Below are positions 16,898 to 24,989 of a stretch of 64,000 nt of DNA, piece after piece. Below the pieces are notes generated by a model. That model was not told the DNA's origin and ran no database searches. It saw only the letters and a program-made list of their open reading frames with translations. This stretch comes from Agromyces rhizosphaerae (lineage in GTDB: Bacteria > Actinomycetota > Actinomycetes > Actinomycetales > Microbacteriaceae), in assembly GCF_027925245.1 (NCBI RefSeq), contig NZ_BSDP01000001.1, positions 806,001 to 870,000 of the forward strand, in the 5' to 3' direction. Position 1 is the stretch's first letter; each line of letters starts with the position of its first letter. Position numbers and translations under genes: made by a program.

Positions 16898-17392
16898 TCA
16901 CCCGCGCGGCGGCTCCCCCACCCGGGTGCGCGCGGCGAGTGCGTCCGCGATGGCCGCCAGGGTCTCGACCGTCGCCGCGAGCCGCTCCGCGTCTTCCGGC
17001 GTCACCGGGTCGAGCTCCTCGGCCCAGACGTCGCGGTACTTCTCGAGGTTCTCGATCGCGGCGGGGGTGGCGAACACCCGCACCTCGCGCCCGTCGGCCG
17101 CCGCCGACTCCTTGCGCAGCAGGCCCTTGTCGACCAGCGCCGCGACGCGGGTGCTCGTGTTGCTCTTGTGCTGGCCGAAGGCGCGCGCGATCTCGGTGAC
17201 CGTCGTGCCGGGGATCTCCATGACGATGCGCATGATGTCGGACTCCGAGCGCGTGACGTGCACGAGTCCCTCGCGCGGCACGGTGACCTCGGCCTGCAGG
17301 TGGCGGAAGACCTCGATGATGCGTTCGCCCAGTTCTCCCAGCAGTTCGGGTCGCGCGGGCGTGTCGGGCATGGGTCGAGTGTATCCGCGCAT
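16898..17392 (-). CDS. MarR-family transcriptional regulator
   Basis: A protein of up to 164 residues with a winged helix-turn-helix (VTEIARAFGQHKSNTSTRVAALVDKGLL) and a wing with AADGREVRV, as in MarR/GbsR-type regulators. Two starts are possible: 17392 (weak GGAG 4 nt upstream) and 17371 (MPDTPARP). It is divergent from the flavin-dependent oxygenase gene at 17505, and a palindrome over that gene's -10 box (17435-17449) is a plausible binding site. Such regulators usually respond to aromatic or acyl-CoA ligands. Confidence 0.85.
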   Translation of the reverse strand: MRGYTRPMPDTPARPELLGELGERIIEVFRHLQAEVTVPREGLVHVTRSESDIMRIVMEIPGTTVTEIARAFGQHKSNTSTRVAALVDKGLLRKESAAADGREVRVFATPAAIENLEKYRDVWAEELDPVTPEDAERLAATVETLAAIADALAARTRVGEPPRG

Positions 17393-17434
17393 GGGGCTCC
17401 GAATCCTTGTGCGGGGGGCGTGTCCACGGTATTG

Positions 17435-17450
17435 TTATACTAGTTATAAT
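17435..17450 (+). promoter_or_regulatory. Promoter with overlapping MarR-type operator
   Basis: TTATACTAGTTATAA (17435-17449) is a nearly perfect inverted repeat, arms TTATA and TATAA. The TATAAT -10 box occupies 17445-17450, so a bound dimer would block RNA polymerase. AT-rich sequence is rare in this genome, which makes the site stand out. Confidence 0.65.
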
Positions 17451-17504
17451 CACTGCGGTCCGGACGCGCTCCGGCATCGCGAAGACGCGAACGGAGGCAC
17501 TGGA

Positions 17505-18737
17505 ATGTCGATGGTGACGGAACAGGAAGCAGTCGACTCCCCCGCTCCCGAGGAGCTCGTCGGCCGCGCCCGCGCGATGCGCGGCCGGCTGCGGGAACTG
17601 CAGGCGGAGCACGCGGAACTGGGCACGTACTCGCCCGAGATCCACGAGGCGTTCACCGCGGCGGGGCTGTACGACCTCCTCCGGCCGAAGCGCTACGGCG
17701 GCTTCGAGGCCGGCCTGGAGACGTTCTTCCGCGTCGCCATCGAGATCTCGCGCGGCGACCCCGGCGTCGGCTGGTCCTGGGAGCTCGGCGCGAGCCACGC
17801 CTACCAGTTCGCGTCGCACTTCCCGCAGCAGTCGCAGGACGAGGTCTTCGGCGCGGCGCACCCCTTCGTCGCCCCGTCGCGCGCGTTCCCGCAGCGGGCG
17901 CGCGTCGAGCGGGTCGACGGCGGCTACCGCCTCACGGGCCGGTGGGACTACAACTCGGGGTGCACCTACAGCACGCACTTCATGCCCGTCGCGGGCATCG
18001 AGCAGCCCGACGGCAGCACGGTGCTGCACATGTTCATCCTGCCGCGCAGCGACTACACGATCATCGACGACTGGGGCTACGGACGCACGATCGGCCTGCA
18101 CGCCTCGAGCTCGAACTCGATCGAGGTCGAGGACGCGTTCGTGCCCGAGTACAACGTGGTGCCGTTCAACTTCAAGGACATCGAGTGGGGCTCCGAGGGC
18201 ACCCCGGGCTTCCAGCTGCACGGCAACCCGCTGTACCTCGGGCGCACCTCGTCCATCTTCATCGCCGGACTCACGCAGACGCAGGTGGGCGCCGCGCTGG
18301 CCTGCATGGACGAGTACGAGCAGCTGATGGCGCGCGGCTCCAGCTTCCCGCCGCGCGTGCCGCGGGCGGAGTCGCCCGAGTACCAGCTCTGGTACGGCAA
18401 GGTCACCTCGCTCGCGGAGGCGTCGCAGACGCTGCTGCTCGCCGCGGTGCGCGAGTTCGAGCGGCTCAACGAGGACTGGGTGAACGGCGGGCCCGAGTTC
18501 ACGACCGCCGACGACGTGCGCATCCGCGGCCAGATCGTGCAGGCGGCGCGCCTGGCGCAGGAGGCCATCGAGGTCGCGTTCACCACGGCCGGCACGACCT
18601 CCGCCGGGCTCGCCGGCACCAAGCTGGGCAAGTACTACTCGGATGCCGCGATGTACCGCACCCACATCGGCGCGCAGCACGACGTGCTCCTGGCCTCGCT
18701 CGGCCGGGTGCTGCTCGGCCAGCCGCTGACCATGTGA
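17505..18737 (+). CDS. Acyl-CoA dehydrogenase-fold flavoprotein (HsaA/HpaB-like monooxygenase)
   Basis: A 410-residue protein of the acyl-CoA dehydrogenase superfamily. It lacks the acyl-CoA dehydrogenase catalytic-glutamate context and instead has DYNSGCTYSTHF and ASSSNSIEVEDAFVP, features of the two-component flavin monooxygenase group (HsaA, HpaB-like oxygenases). The ATG at 17505 follows GGAGG. Such enzymes use FMNH2 or FADH2 supplied by a reductase to hydroxylate aromatic rings; no obvious partner flavin reductase is adjacent. A paralogue of identical length is encoded at 19818-21050. Confidence 0.82.
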   Translation: MSMVTEQEAVDSPAPEELVGRARAMRGRLRELQAEHAELGTYSPEIHEAFTAAGLYDLLRPKRYGGFEAGLETFFRVAIEISRGDPGVGWSWELGASHAYQFASHFPQQSQDEVFGAAHPFVAPSRAFPQRARVERVDGGYRLTGRWDYNSGCTYSTHFMPVAGIEQPDGSTVLHMFILPRSDYTIIDDWGYGRTIGLHASSSNSIEVEDAFVPEYNVVPFNFKDIEWGSEGTPGFQLHGNPLYLGRTSSIFIAGLTQTQVGAALACMDEYEQLMARGSSFPPRVPRAESPEYQLWYGKVTSLAEASQTLLLAAVREFERLNEDWVNGGPEFTTADDVRIRGQIVQAARLAQEAIEVAFTTAGTTSAGLAGTKLGKYYSDAAMYRTHIGAQHDVLLASLGRVLLGQPLTM

Positions 18738-18748
18738 CCGCCGGCACG

Positions 18749-18793
18749 ACGAACGGGGGCGGCGCTCGGATTCCGAGCGCCGCCCCCGTTCGT
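18749..18793. terminator. Very strong bidirectional terminator
   Basis: A perfect 21-bp stem (18749-18769 with 18773-18793) and a 3-nt loop separate the convergent genes ending at 18737 and 18811. This is the longest perfect stem I found in the window. Confidence 0.88.
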
Positions 18794-18810
18794 GTGAGAC
18801 GAGCGAGACC

Positions 18811-19821
18811 TCAGCCGATGCGGGCGATCCAGTCGAGGATCGGCACGATCGCCGCATCCGAGTTGGCCTCGAGCATCATCGCGTGCCCGTTGCCCGGCAC
18901 GCCCGCCTCGCCGAGGTTCATGAACTCCGCGTCGCTGCCCGCGCCGTGCAGGTACTCCACGACCTGCGGCGCCCACGACGTGAACGGCGACGTGTCGCCG
19001 ACGACGACCACGACCGGGATGCCCTCGAGCCCGGGCAGCCGGTGCGCGCCGGGCGCGGCCTCCAGCTCGGCGGGCGAGGCGACGGGCGGGTCGTAGGCCA
19101 GCGGTGCGGCCGCGAGGCCCCAGTCGAGGCGCACGCCCGGGGCGAACTCGAAGAAGGGCGGACCCATCGGCTCGATCGCGACGATCGCCCGCACGAGGTC
19201 GTGCCGGGCGTCGGCGGCCAGCCAGCCCGTGGGCCCGCCGGCGGAGTGGGTCACGAGGATCGCCGGGCCGATGCGGTCGAGCAGGCGTGCGACGCGGTCC
19301 TGGTCGAGCCGCTGCGACTCGGCGAGGTCGGCGGGCAGGAAGCCCATCGACGCGATGAGCTGGTCGAGCATGGGATCGCCGATGCCGCCGCCCCACGGCG
19401 CCTGGTCGTGCCCCGGGATCGGGGTGTCGAACAGCCCCATGGCCATCTCGTAGCTGAACTGCGGGCCGGGCGCGCCGGCCACCTCGGGATGCGCCCACGA
19501 CCTGCCGTGCGCGGGGCGGTCGACCCGGTACACGAGGTAGCCGTCGTCGACGAAGCGGTCCGACCAGCCGGGCCGGCCGTCGGGCGTGCCCGTCCAGTCC
19601 GTCAGCTGCCCCCCGCCGCCGTGCACGAGCACCAGCGGGTACGGGCGCGTGATCTCCGCCGGCGCCTCCCACTCCACGTACATGGGCGCGCGCTGCACCG
19701 TGCCCGTCTCGCCCTCGATGCGCTCGCCGGCGATCCAGAAGTGCCCGCGGCGCACCGTGCGCAGCGGGTAGTGCGCGAACTGCTCGGGGAGCGCCGCCGC
19801 GGTGGCGGTCACGGCGGTCAT
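18811..19821 (-). CDS. Alpha/beta hydrolase
   Basis: A 336-residue serine hydrolase. The oxyanion-hole motif VLVHGGGGQ, the nucleophile motif THSAGG, an Asp near VVVGDTSPF and a His in GVPGNGHAM make a complete catalytic set. It has no signal peptide. It overlaps the upstream flavoprotein gene by 4 nt (ATGA), so the pair is co-transcribed. It probably cleaves an ester, lactone or C-C bond in the product of the oxygenase. Confidence 0.85.
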   Translation of the reverse strand: MTAVTATAAALPEQFAHYPLRTVRRGHFWIAGERIEGETGTVQRAPMYVEWEAPAEITRPYPLVLVHGGGGQLTDWTGTPDGRPGWSDRFVDDGYLVYRVDRPAHGRSWAHPEVAGAPGPQFSYEMAMGLFDTPIPGHDQAPWGGGIGDPMLDQLIASMGFLPADLAESQRLDQDRVARLLDRIGPAILVTHSAGGPTGWLAADARHDLVRAIVAIEPMGPPFFEFAPGVRLDWGLAAAPLAYDPPVASPAELEAAPGAHRLPGLEGIPVVVVVGDTSPFTSWAPQVVEYLHGAGSDAEFMNLGEAGVPGNGHAMMLEANSDAAIVPILDWIARIG

Positions 19822-21050
19822 GCCTCGGCGAGGGCGTCGAGCGCGACCATCTTGAAGGCCGCGTCCCGCAGCTGCGGGTTGCGGTGTCCGGCCGCCTGGG
19901 CCATGTCGCGGAAGATGAGCTCGAAGCGCTGGCCCTTCTTCGACGCCGACGCTCCGATCGTGCGGTAGAGGTCCTGCTCCACCACCTCCCAGGCCTGCAG
20001 CATGACCTCGCGGCCGATGCCGCCGAGGAGGTTGTCGAGGGCCGGGCTGAACGGCGCGACGCCGGCGACGTTGTCGCGCGCCGCCTCCTCCCAGCGCTCC
20101 AGCGCGTGGTAGACCGCCGCCTCGCTGGTGGCGAGCTTGACGATCGCGCCGCCGTAGTAGCGCTGGAAGTCGGGGTCCTCCGAGCGCAGGCAGAACGGCG
20201 GGATCGTGATCTTGCGGCTCATCTGCGACGCGTACTCGTCGAGCGCGCCGTACGCGCCGCCGATGCACAGCACGCCGAGGGCGAGCGCGAACGAGCTGCC
20301 GTGGCGCGCCGAGTACATGGCGTTGCCGTAGGCGGCCGACCCGGGGCTGTCGCCGTCGAAGGCGAAGTCCATGAGGTTGGCGTCCTCGACCATGAACCGG
20401 CCGGGGAGGAAGGACTTCTCGAAGCGGATGCTGTTGGAGCCCGACGAGTTGAGGCCGAGCATGTCGCCCCAGTCGTCGAGGATCTCGTAGGTGCCCGCCG
20501 GCGCCAGGTAGAGGCCGAGGCGGGGCGAGCCGTCCTCGTTGCGGCCGGGGAGGATGCACTGGCCGAGGAAGTAGGTCGAGTAGGGGATGCCCGAGCAGTA
20601 GTTGACGACGCCGTCGATCTCGTAGCCGCCGTCGACGGGAGTGGCCTTCACGGTCGGCGCGTACATCGACGCGGCACGGAAGTCGCCGCCGTTGTAGACC
20701 TCCTCGTGGATCTCGGCGGGGAACCAGTTGGCGAGCATGAGCGCGTGGTTGGCCGAGAGGCAGAAGCTCCAGCCGATGCCCATGTCGGCCCGCGCGATCT
20801 CCTGCACCACCTTGAAGAACGTGGTCGGGCTCACCTCGAGGCCGCCGTGCGCCCGCGGGATGTACATGCGGTAGAAGCCCGCCTCCTCGAACCGGCGGTG
20901 GAGCGCCTCGGGGATGTGCGTGACGCGCTGCCCCTCGGCGGAGGCGTCCCTGATCTCGTCGCGCAGCTCGCGGGCGGTCTGCACCAGGCGGGCCTCGAGC
21001 CCGAGGGCGTCGTCGACGTCCGAGATCCTGAGGGTGGCGGTATCGGTCAT
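19818..21050 (-). CDS. Acyl-CoA dehydrogenase-fold flavoprotein (HsaA/HpaB-like monooxygenase)
   Basis: A 410-residue paralogue of 17505-18737, with matching landmarks (VNYCSGIPYSTYFLG, NSSGSNSIRFEKSFLP, a C-terminal RNPQLRDAAFKMV). The ATG at 21050 has AGGGAG upstream; longer frames upstream lack a ribosome site. The promoter region holds an operator-like ATTGTATGATAGA on the minus strand (21109-21121) instead of the MarR site found before its paralogue, so the two copies are likely controlled by different regulators. Confidence 0.82.
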   Translation of the reverse strand: MTDTATLRISDVDDALGLEARLVQTARELRDEIRDASAEGQRVTHIPEALHRRFEEAGFYRMYIPRAHGGLEVSPTTFFKVVQEIARADMGIGWSFCLSANHALMLANWFPAEIHEEVYNGGDFRAASMYAPTVKATPVDGGYEIDGVVNYCSGIPYSTYFLGQCILPGRNEDGSPRLGLYLAPAGTYEILDDWGDMLGLNSSGSNSIRFEKSFLPGRFMVEDANLMDFAFDGDSPGSAAYGNAMYSARHGSSFALALGVLCIGGAYGALDEYASQMSRKITIPPFCLRSEDPDFQRYYGGAIVKLATSEAAVYHALERWEEAARDNVAGVAPFSPALDNLLGGIGREVMLQAWEVVEQDLYRTIGASASKKGQRFELIFRDMAQAAGHRNPQLRDAAFKMVALDALAEA

Positions 21051-21108
21051 CGATCTCCCTTTCTCCATTGAAGGTCCAGACCCGGACATCCATCTGTCCG
21101 CATGTCTG

Positions 21109-21121
21109 TCTATCATACAAT
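21109..21121 (-). promoter_or_regulatory. Operator-like site with embedded -10 box
   Basis: Reading on the minus strand, ATTGTATGATAGA includes TATGAT as a possible -10 and matches the first half of the ATTGTNNGACAAT operator family. It is 59 nt upstream of the ATG at 21050. Confidence 0.45.
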
Positions 21122-21165
21122 CCATGGACCGTTGTGTACACCGATCATTCACAGTGCACACGCGA

Positions 21166-21208
21166 AGGCGGGCCGACCGGGCCACGACGGCCACGGGTCG
21201 ACCCGCCT
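21166..21208 (-). terminator. Hairpin downstream of the degenerate SDR gene
   Basis: AGGCGGGCCGACC (21166-21178) pairs with GGTCGACCCGCCT (21196-21208) with one mismatch and a 17-nt loop. It is 11 nt after the stop of the minus-strand gene at 21220 and ahead of the next promoter. Confidence 0.5.
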
Positions 21209-21219
21209 CGGTTCGGTGC

Positions 21220-21927
21220 TCAGATGACGGCGGTGCCGCGATCGACGTACAGGTTGACGGCCGAGACGCCCCGGTTGCGGAGCAGGAACTGGGTCGCGTC
21301 GACGACGTCCGCCATGGTCGCGAGCGCCCCGCCCGGCGTGTGCTGCTCGTACTGCTCGAGGACACCCTCTGGCTTGCCTGCCCAGAACGGGCTGTCGCCG
21401 ATGATGCCCGGGTGCAGGGCGTTGATGCGGATCGGCGCGAGTTCGAGCGCGAGCGTGTTGATGAGGCCCGTGACGCCGCCGTTGATCGAGGAGACGGTCG
21501 TCGAGCCGGGGTACGGGAGGTCCTTGGCGCGGCCGCCGAACAGCACGATGCCGGTGTCGACCGAGGGCTCCAGGCGGTCGAGCAGGGCCGAGATCGTGGC
21601 GGAGTAGCCCACCAGCTTCAGCGTCACGAGGCGGATCGCGCGATCGATCGAGTAGTCGCGGATGCTGTTGGCGTCGCGCTCGATCGCCGCGAGCACGAGT
21701 CCGTGGACGGTGCCCACGCCTGCCAGCTGGCCCGCGATCGTGTGCGGCTCGGAGATGTCGAGCGCGATGCCGCTGGCCCCCTCGCCGAGCTCGGCGGCGA
21801 TCGCCTTCGTGCGCTCCTCGTCGCGCCCCGTGATCACGACGCGCTCGCCGCGGGCGATGCAGTCCTTCGCGATCTCGAGCCCGATGCCGCTCGTCCCGCC
21901 GACGACGATGGTGGTCCTGTCGCTCAC
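21220..21927 (-). CDS. SDR-fold protein lacking the catalytic Tyr/Lys
   Basis: A 235-residue Rossmann protein with the N-terminal VGGTSGIGLEIA cofactor motif and the SDR ending (ALHPGII, VNLYVDRGTAV). Where YxxxK should be, the sequence reads TVSSINGGVTGLI: neither tyrosine nor lysine is there, and NAG is replaced by VLAAIE. It may be a non-catalytic binding protein or use another mechanism. I chose the GTG at 21927 because AAGGAG precedes it by 5 nt; a GTG at 21933 overlaps that site. It is divergent from the amidohydrolase gene, with a 262-bp gap. Confidence 0.75.
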   Translation of the reverse strand: MSDRTTIVVGGTSGIGLEIAKDCIARGERVVITGRDEERTKAIAAELGEGASGIALDISEPHTIAGQLAGVGTVHGLVLAAIERDANSIRDYSIDRAIRLVTLKLVGYSATISALLDRLEPSVDTGIVLFGGRAKDLPYPGSTTVSSINGGVTGLINTLALELAPIRINALHPGIIGDSPFWAGKPEGVLEQYEQHTPGGALATMADVVDATQFLLRNRGVSAVNLYVDRGTAVI

Positions 21928-22189
21928 TTGCACTCCTTCATGCCGTCTCCGCGTCGCGGAGGATTCCCTGCTCGCGCGTGGCCGGACACCCCGCGCGCAC
22001 GCCGTTCACCACACCGTGACCGGCGGTCACGATGGGCCGTCGGAGGAAACCGGAGCCAAGTAATACTGGACAACCATGTTCAGCGGTGCTTAACCTGAGT
22101 CAAGTCGACCGACCCCAGGAAGTCAAGCGCACCGAAGCGCACCCGGCCGACGGACAGCGTGCACCACATCGAGGAGGATGAGCGTCACC

Positions 22190-23629
22190 ATGACAGACAC
22201 CCCGGCACCCCAGACCGGTCAGCCCATCGTGTTCCGGAACGGGATCGTCCTGACCATGGACGATTCGCACACGATCATTCCCAAGGGCGACGTGCTCGTG
22301 GTCGACGGGAAGATCGCCGAGGTCGGCACCGGCCTCGCCGTTCCCGACGGCACCCACGAGATCGACGCGAGCGGCGGCATCATCATGCCGGGCATGATCG
22401 ACACCCACCGCCACATGTGGCAGACCGCGATGCGCGGCTACGGCGCGGACTGGACGCTCACCCAGTACTTCGTCTGGTACTACCTCGAGCACGGCATGAA
22501 GTTCCGCCCGCAGGACATCGCGGCCGGCAACCTCGTCTCCGCGCTCGACGCGATCGAGTCCGGCGTCACCACGAGCGTCGACTGGTCGCACGGCCTGCGC
22601 ACGATCGACCACGGCGAGGCGGCCTACGAGGCCCTGGCGGCCTCCCCGGGCCGCTACGTGCTCGGCTACGGCAACCTGGCCGGCGCCCCGTGGGAGTGGA
22701 CCCAGGACCCGGCCATCCGCAGCCTCATCGAGCGCGCGCGCGACGACTCGCGCCTGTTCGGCGCCCAGCTCGCGTTCGACGTGCCGGGCGAGGAGAGCTT
22801 CCCCGAGCGCCCCGCCTTCGAGGCGGCCCGCGACCTCGGCCTCGCCGTCACGACGCACGCCGGCGTCTGGGGCGCGACGAACGACAACGGCATCCGCGTG
22901 ATGTACGAGAACGGCGTCATGCAGCCCGGCAACATCTACGTGCACGCCGCGACCCTCAGCGACGACTCGTACCAGATGATCGCGGCGACCGGCGGCACGG
23001 TCTCGCTCTCCACCGAGAGCGAGCAGACCTGCGGTCAGGGCTACCCGCCGGCGCACGCCCTGCGCAAGCACGGCATCGGCGCCTCGCTGTCGGTCGACAC
23101 GAGCGTCTGGTTCAGCGCCGACATGTTCTCCGCCATGCGGACGACCATCGGCGCCGACCGCGCGCTCGAGCACTACATCGCCCACCAGTCCGAGGACACC
23201 GTCACGCACGCGACCATCCGCGTGGAGGACGTCGTCGACTGGGCCACCCGCGGCGGCGCGAAGGCGCTCGGCAAGGACGACCAGGTCGGCAGCCTCGAGG
23301 CGGGCAAGCTCGGCGACGTCATCCTGATCAAGAACGACGACTCCCCCACCATGACGCCGATCGTGAACCCCTACGGCCACGTCGTCTACCAGGTGGGCCG
23401 TGGCGACGTGCACACGGTCGTCGTCGGCGGCGAGATCGTCAAGTCCGAGGGCAAGCTCACGGCCGGCGACCTGCCGTCGGTCAAGGCCAAGCTCGAGGAC
23501 ACCGTCTCGTACCTGCAGGGCGAGCTCGGCGAGGAGACCTGGAACGCCGGCATGAACCCGGAGATCCCCGAGGTCGAGATCCTGAGCAACCCGTACCAGT
23601 ACCGCAAGGCGGCGGCGCACGCGCACTGA
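22190..23629 (+). CDS. Amidohydrolase family protein (ATZ/TRZ-like)
   Basis: A 479-residue cytosolic metal hydrolase. The first metal pair is H-R-H (DTHRHMWQT, His73 and His75) instead of the common HxH with a small middle residue; later ligands are in VTTHAG, VHAATL and SVDTSVW. The C-terminal AGKLGDVILI is typical of deaminase/chlorohydrolase members. GAGGAGG abuts the ATG at 22178, so I prefer the ATG at 22190. Upstream, ATACTGGACAACC (22063-22075) is a weak match to the operator family. It likely removes ammonia, halide or an amide group from a heterocycle; the substrate is open. Confidence 0.85.
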   Translation: MTDTPAPQTGQPIVFRNGIVLTMDDSHTIIPKGDVLVVDGKIAEVGTGLAVPDGTHEIDASGGIIMPGMIDTHRHMWQTAMRGYGADWTLTQYFVWYYLEHGMKFRPQDIAAGNLVSALDAIESGVTTSVDWSHGLRTIDHGEAAYEALAASPGRYVLGYGNLAGAPWEWTQDPAIRSLIERARDDSRLFGAQLAFDVPGEESFPERPAFEAARDLGLAVTTHAGVWGATNDNGIRVMYENGVMQPGNIYVHAATLSDDSYQMIAATGGTVSLSTESEQTCGQGYPPAHALRKHGIGASLSVDTSVWFSADMFSAMRTTIGADRALEHYIAHQSEDTVTHATIRVEDVVDWATRGGAKALGKDDQVGSLEAGKLGDVILIKNDDSPTMTPIVNPYGHVVYQVGRGDVHTVVVGGEIVKSEGKLTAGDLPSVKAKLEDTVSYLQGELGEETWNAGMNPEIPEVEILSNPYQYRKAAAHAH

Positions 23630-23646
23630 TCCCGCCCGCGACCGAC

Positions 23647-23678
23647 GAGGCCCTCCCCGGTGATCCGGGGAGGGCCTC
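23647..23678. terminator. Bidirectional hairpin terminator
   Basis: A perfect 14-bp stem (GAGGCCCTCCCCGG with its complement at 23665-23678) and a TGAT loop separate the amidohydrolase from the convergent E2 gene. Confidence 0.85.
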
Positions 23679-23696
23679 TCGTCGTGCGGCGACGGC

Positions 23697-24989
23697 TCAG
23701 ACGAGGATCGACAGGGGGTTCTCGATCCGCCGGACGAACGCCTGCAGCCACTCCGCGCCGACCGCGCCGTCGACGACGCGGTGGTCGGCCGACAGCGTCA
23801 CGGTCATCACGGTGCCCACCGCGAGCTCGCCGTCCTCGACGACGGGCACCTGGCGGGCCGCGCCCACGGCGAGGATGCCGGCGTGGGGCGGGTTGATGAT
23901 CGCCGAGAACGCGCTCACGCCGTACATGCCGAGGTTCGACACGCTGAACGACCCGCCCTCGAGCTCGTGCTGCTTGAGCCGGCCCGCACGCGCGCGCTCG
24001 GCGAGGTCCGCGACGGTGGCGTGCACCTCGCTCAGCGACATCCGGTCGACCCCGCGGAGCACGGGCGTGACGAGTCCGCCATCGATCGCCACCGCGACCG
24101 CGACGTCGACCGAGCGATGCCGGTGGATGACCGTCTCGCCCCAGGTGGCGTTCGCGTCGGGCACGTCGACCAGCGCGCCGGCCACGGCCTTCAGCACGAA
24201 GTCGTTGACCGAGACCCGCACCGGCGAGGCCTCGTTGACCTGGCGGCGCAGCTCGAGCAGGCGATCGACCCGGCAGTCGGCCTCGACGTAGAAGTGCGGC
24301 ACGGTCGACTTGCTCTCGGCGAGGCGGCGCGCGATCGCCCGCCGCATGCCGGTGAGCGGCACCTCCTCGACCGACGCGTCGTCGGCCGCGGGCGCGGGGG
24401 TCGCGGCGGCCGGCGCTGCTGCGGGTGCCGTCGGCGCCGCTGCGGGTGCCGCAGGAGCCGATGCGGCCTCCCTGCGCTCCGCCACGAGTGCGTCGACGTC
24501 GCGGCGCACCACGCGGCCGCCGGGGCCGGATCCGTCCACGCCCGTCAGGTCGAGGTCCCACTCGCGCACGAGGCGGCGCACGATCGGGCTGAGGAAGCGC
24601 CGGGGCGCGTCCGCGTCGTGGCCGTTCGAGGCGGCGGGCGCGCTCGGCGCGGCACGTGCCGGCGCAGGTGCCGGCGCAGGCGCCGACGCGTCGGCCGTCT
24701 CCGCCGGAGCCGCCTCGTCGGGCCCGGGCTCGTCGGGCGCCGCGGACTCCCCCGGCGCGCCGATCACCGCGATCGGGTCGCCGATGGCGACCGGATCGCC
24801 CGCATCGACGAGCACCTCCAGGACGGTCCCGGCGACCTCGGCGGCGTACTCGACGACCGCCTTGTCGGTCTCGACCTCCGCGATGGGCGTGCCGACCGCG
24901 ACCTCCTGGCCTGGCTCGACGAGCCAGGTCTGGATCGCCGCCTCGGTGACCCCGGTGAGCACCTCGGGCATGCGCACGGTGGTGGCCAT
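23697..24989 (-). CDS. Dihydrolipoamide acyltransferase (E2) of a 2-oxoacid dehydrogenase complex
   Basis: A 430-residue E2. The N-terminal lipoyl domain carries its lipoyl lysine at residue 43 (ETDKAVVEY). An Ala/Pro-rich hinge leads to the subunit-binding domain (RRFLSPIVRRLVREW ... GRVVRRDV), a second Ala/Pro hinge and the catalytic domain ending in ADHRVVDGA, with the HxxxDG active site. Start and upstream stop share one base (TGATG). It would move the acyl group made by the fused E1 to CoA. No dihydrolipoamide dehydrogenase is adjacent, so a housekeeping E3 is presumably borrowed. Confidence 0.92.
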   Translation of the reverse strand: MATTVRMPEVLTGVTEAAIQTWLVEPGQEVAVGTPIAEVETDKAVVEYAAEVAGTVLEVLVDAGDPVAIGDPIAVIGAPGESAAPDEPGPDEAAPAETADASAPAPAPAPARAAPSAPAASNGHDADAPRRFLSPIVRRLVREWDLDLTGVDGSGPGGRVVRRDVDALVAERREAASAPAAPAAAPTAPAAAPAAATPAPAADDASVEEVPLTGMRRAIARRLAESKSTVPHFYVEADCRVDRLLELRRQVNEASPVRVSVNDFVLKAVAGALVDVPDANATWGETVIHRHRSVDVAVAVAIDGGLVTPVLRGVDRMSLSEVHATVADLAERARAGRLKQHELEGGSFSVSNLGMYGVSAFSAIINPPHAGILAVGAARQVPVVEDGELAVGTVMTVTLSADHRVVDGAVGAEWLQAFVRRIENPLSILV

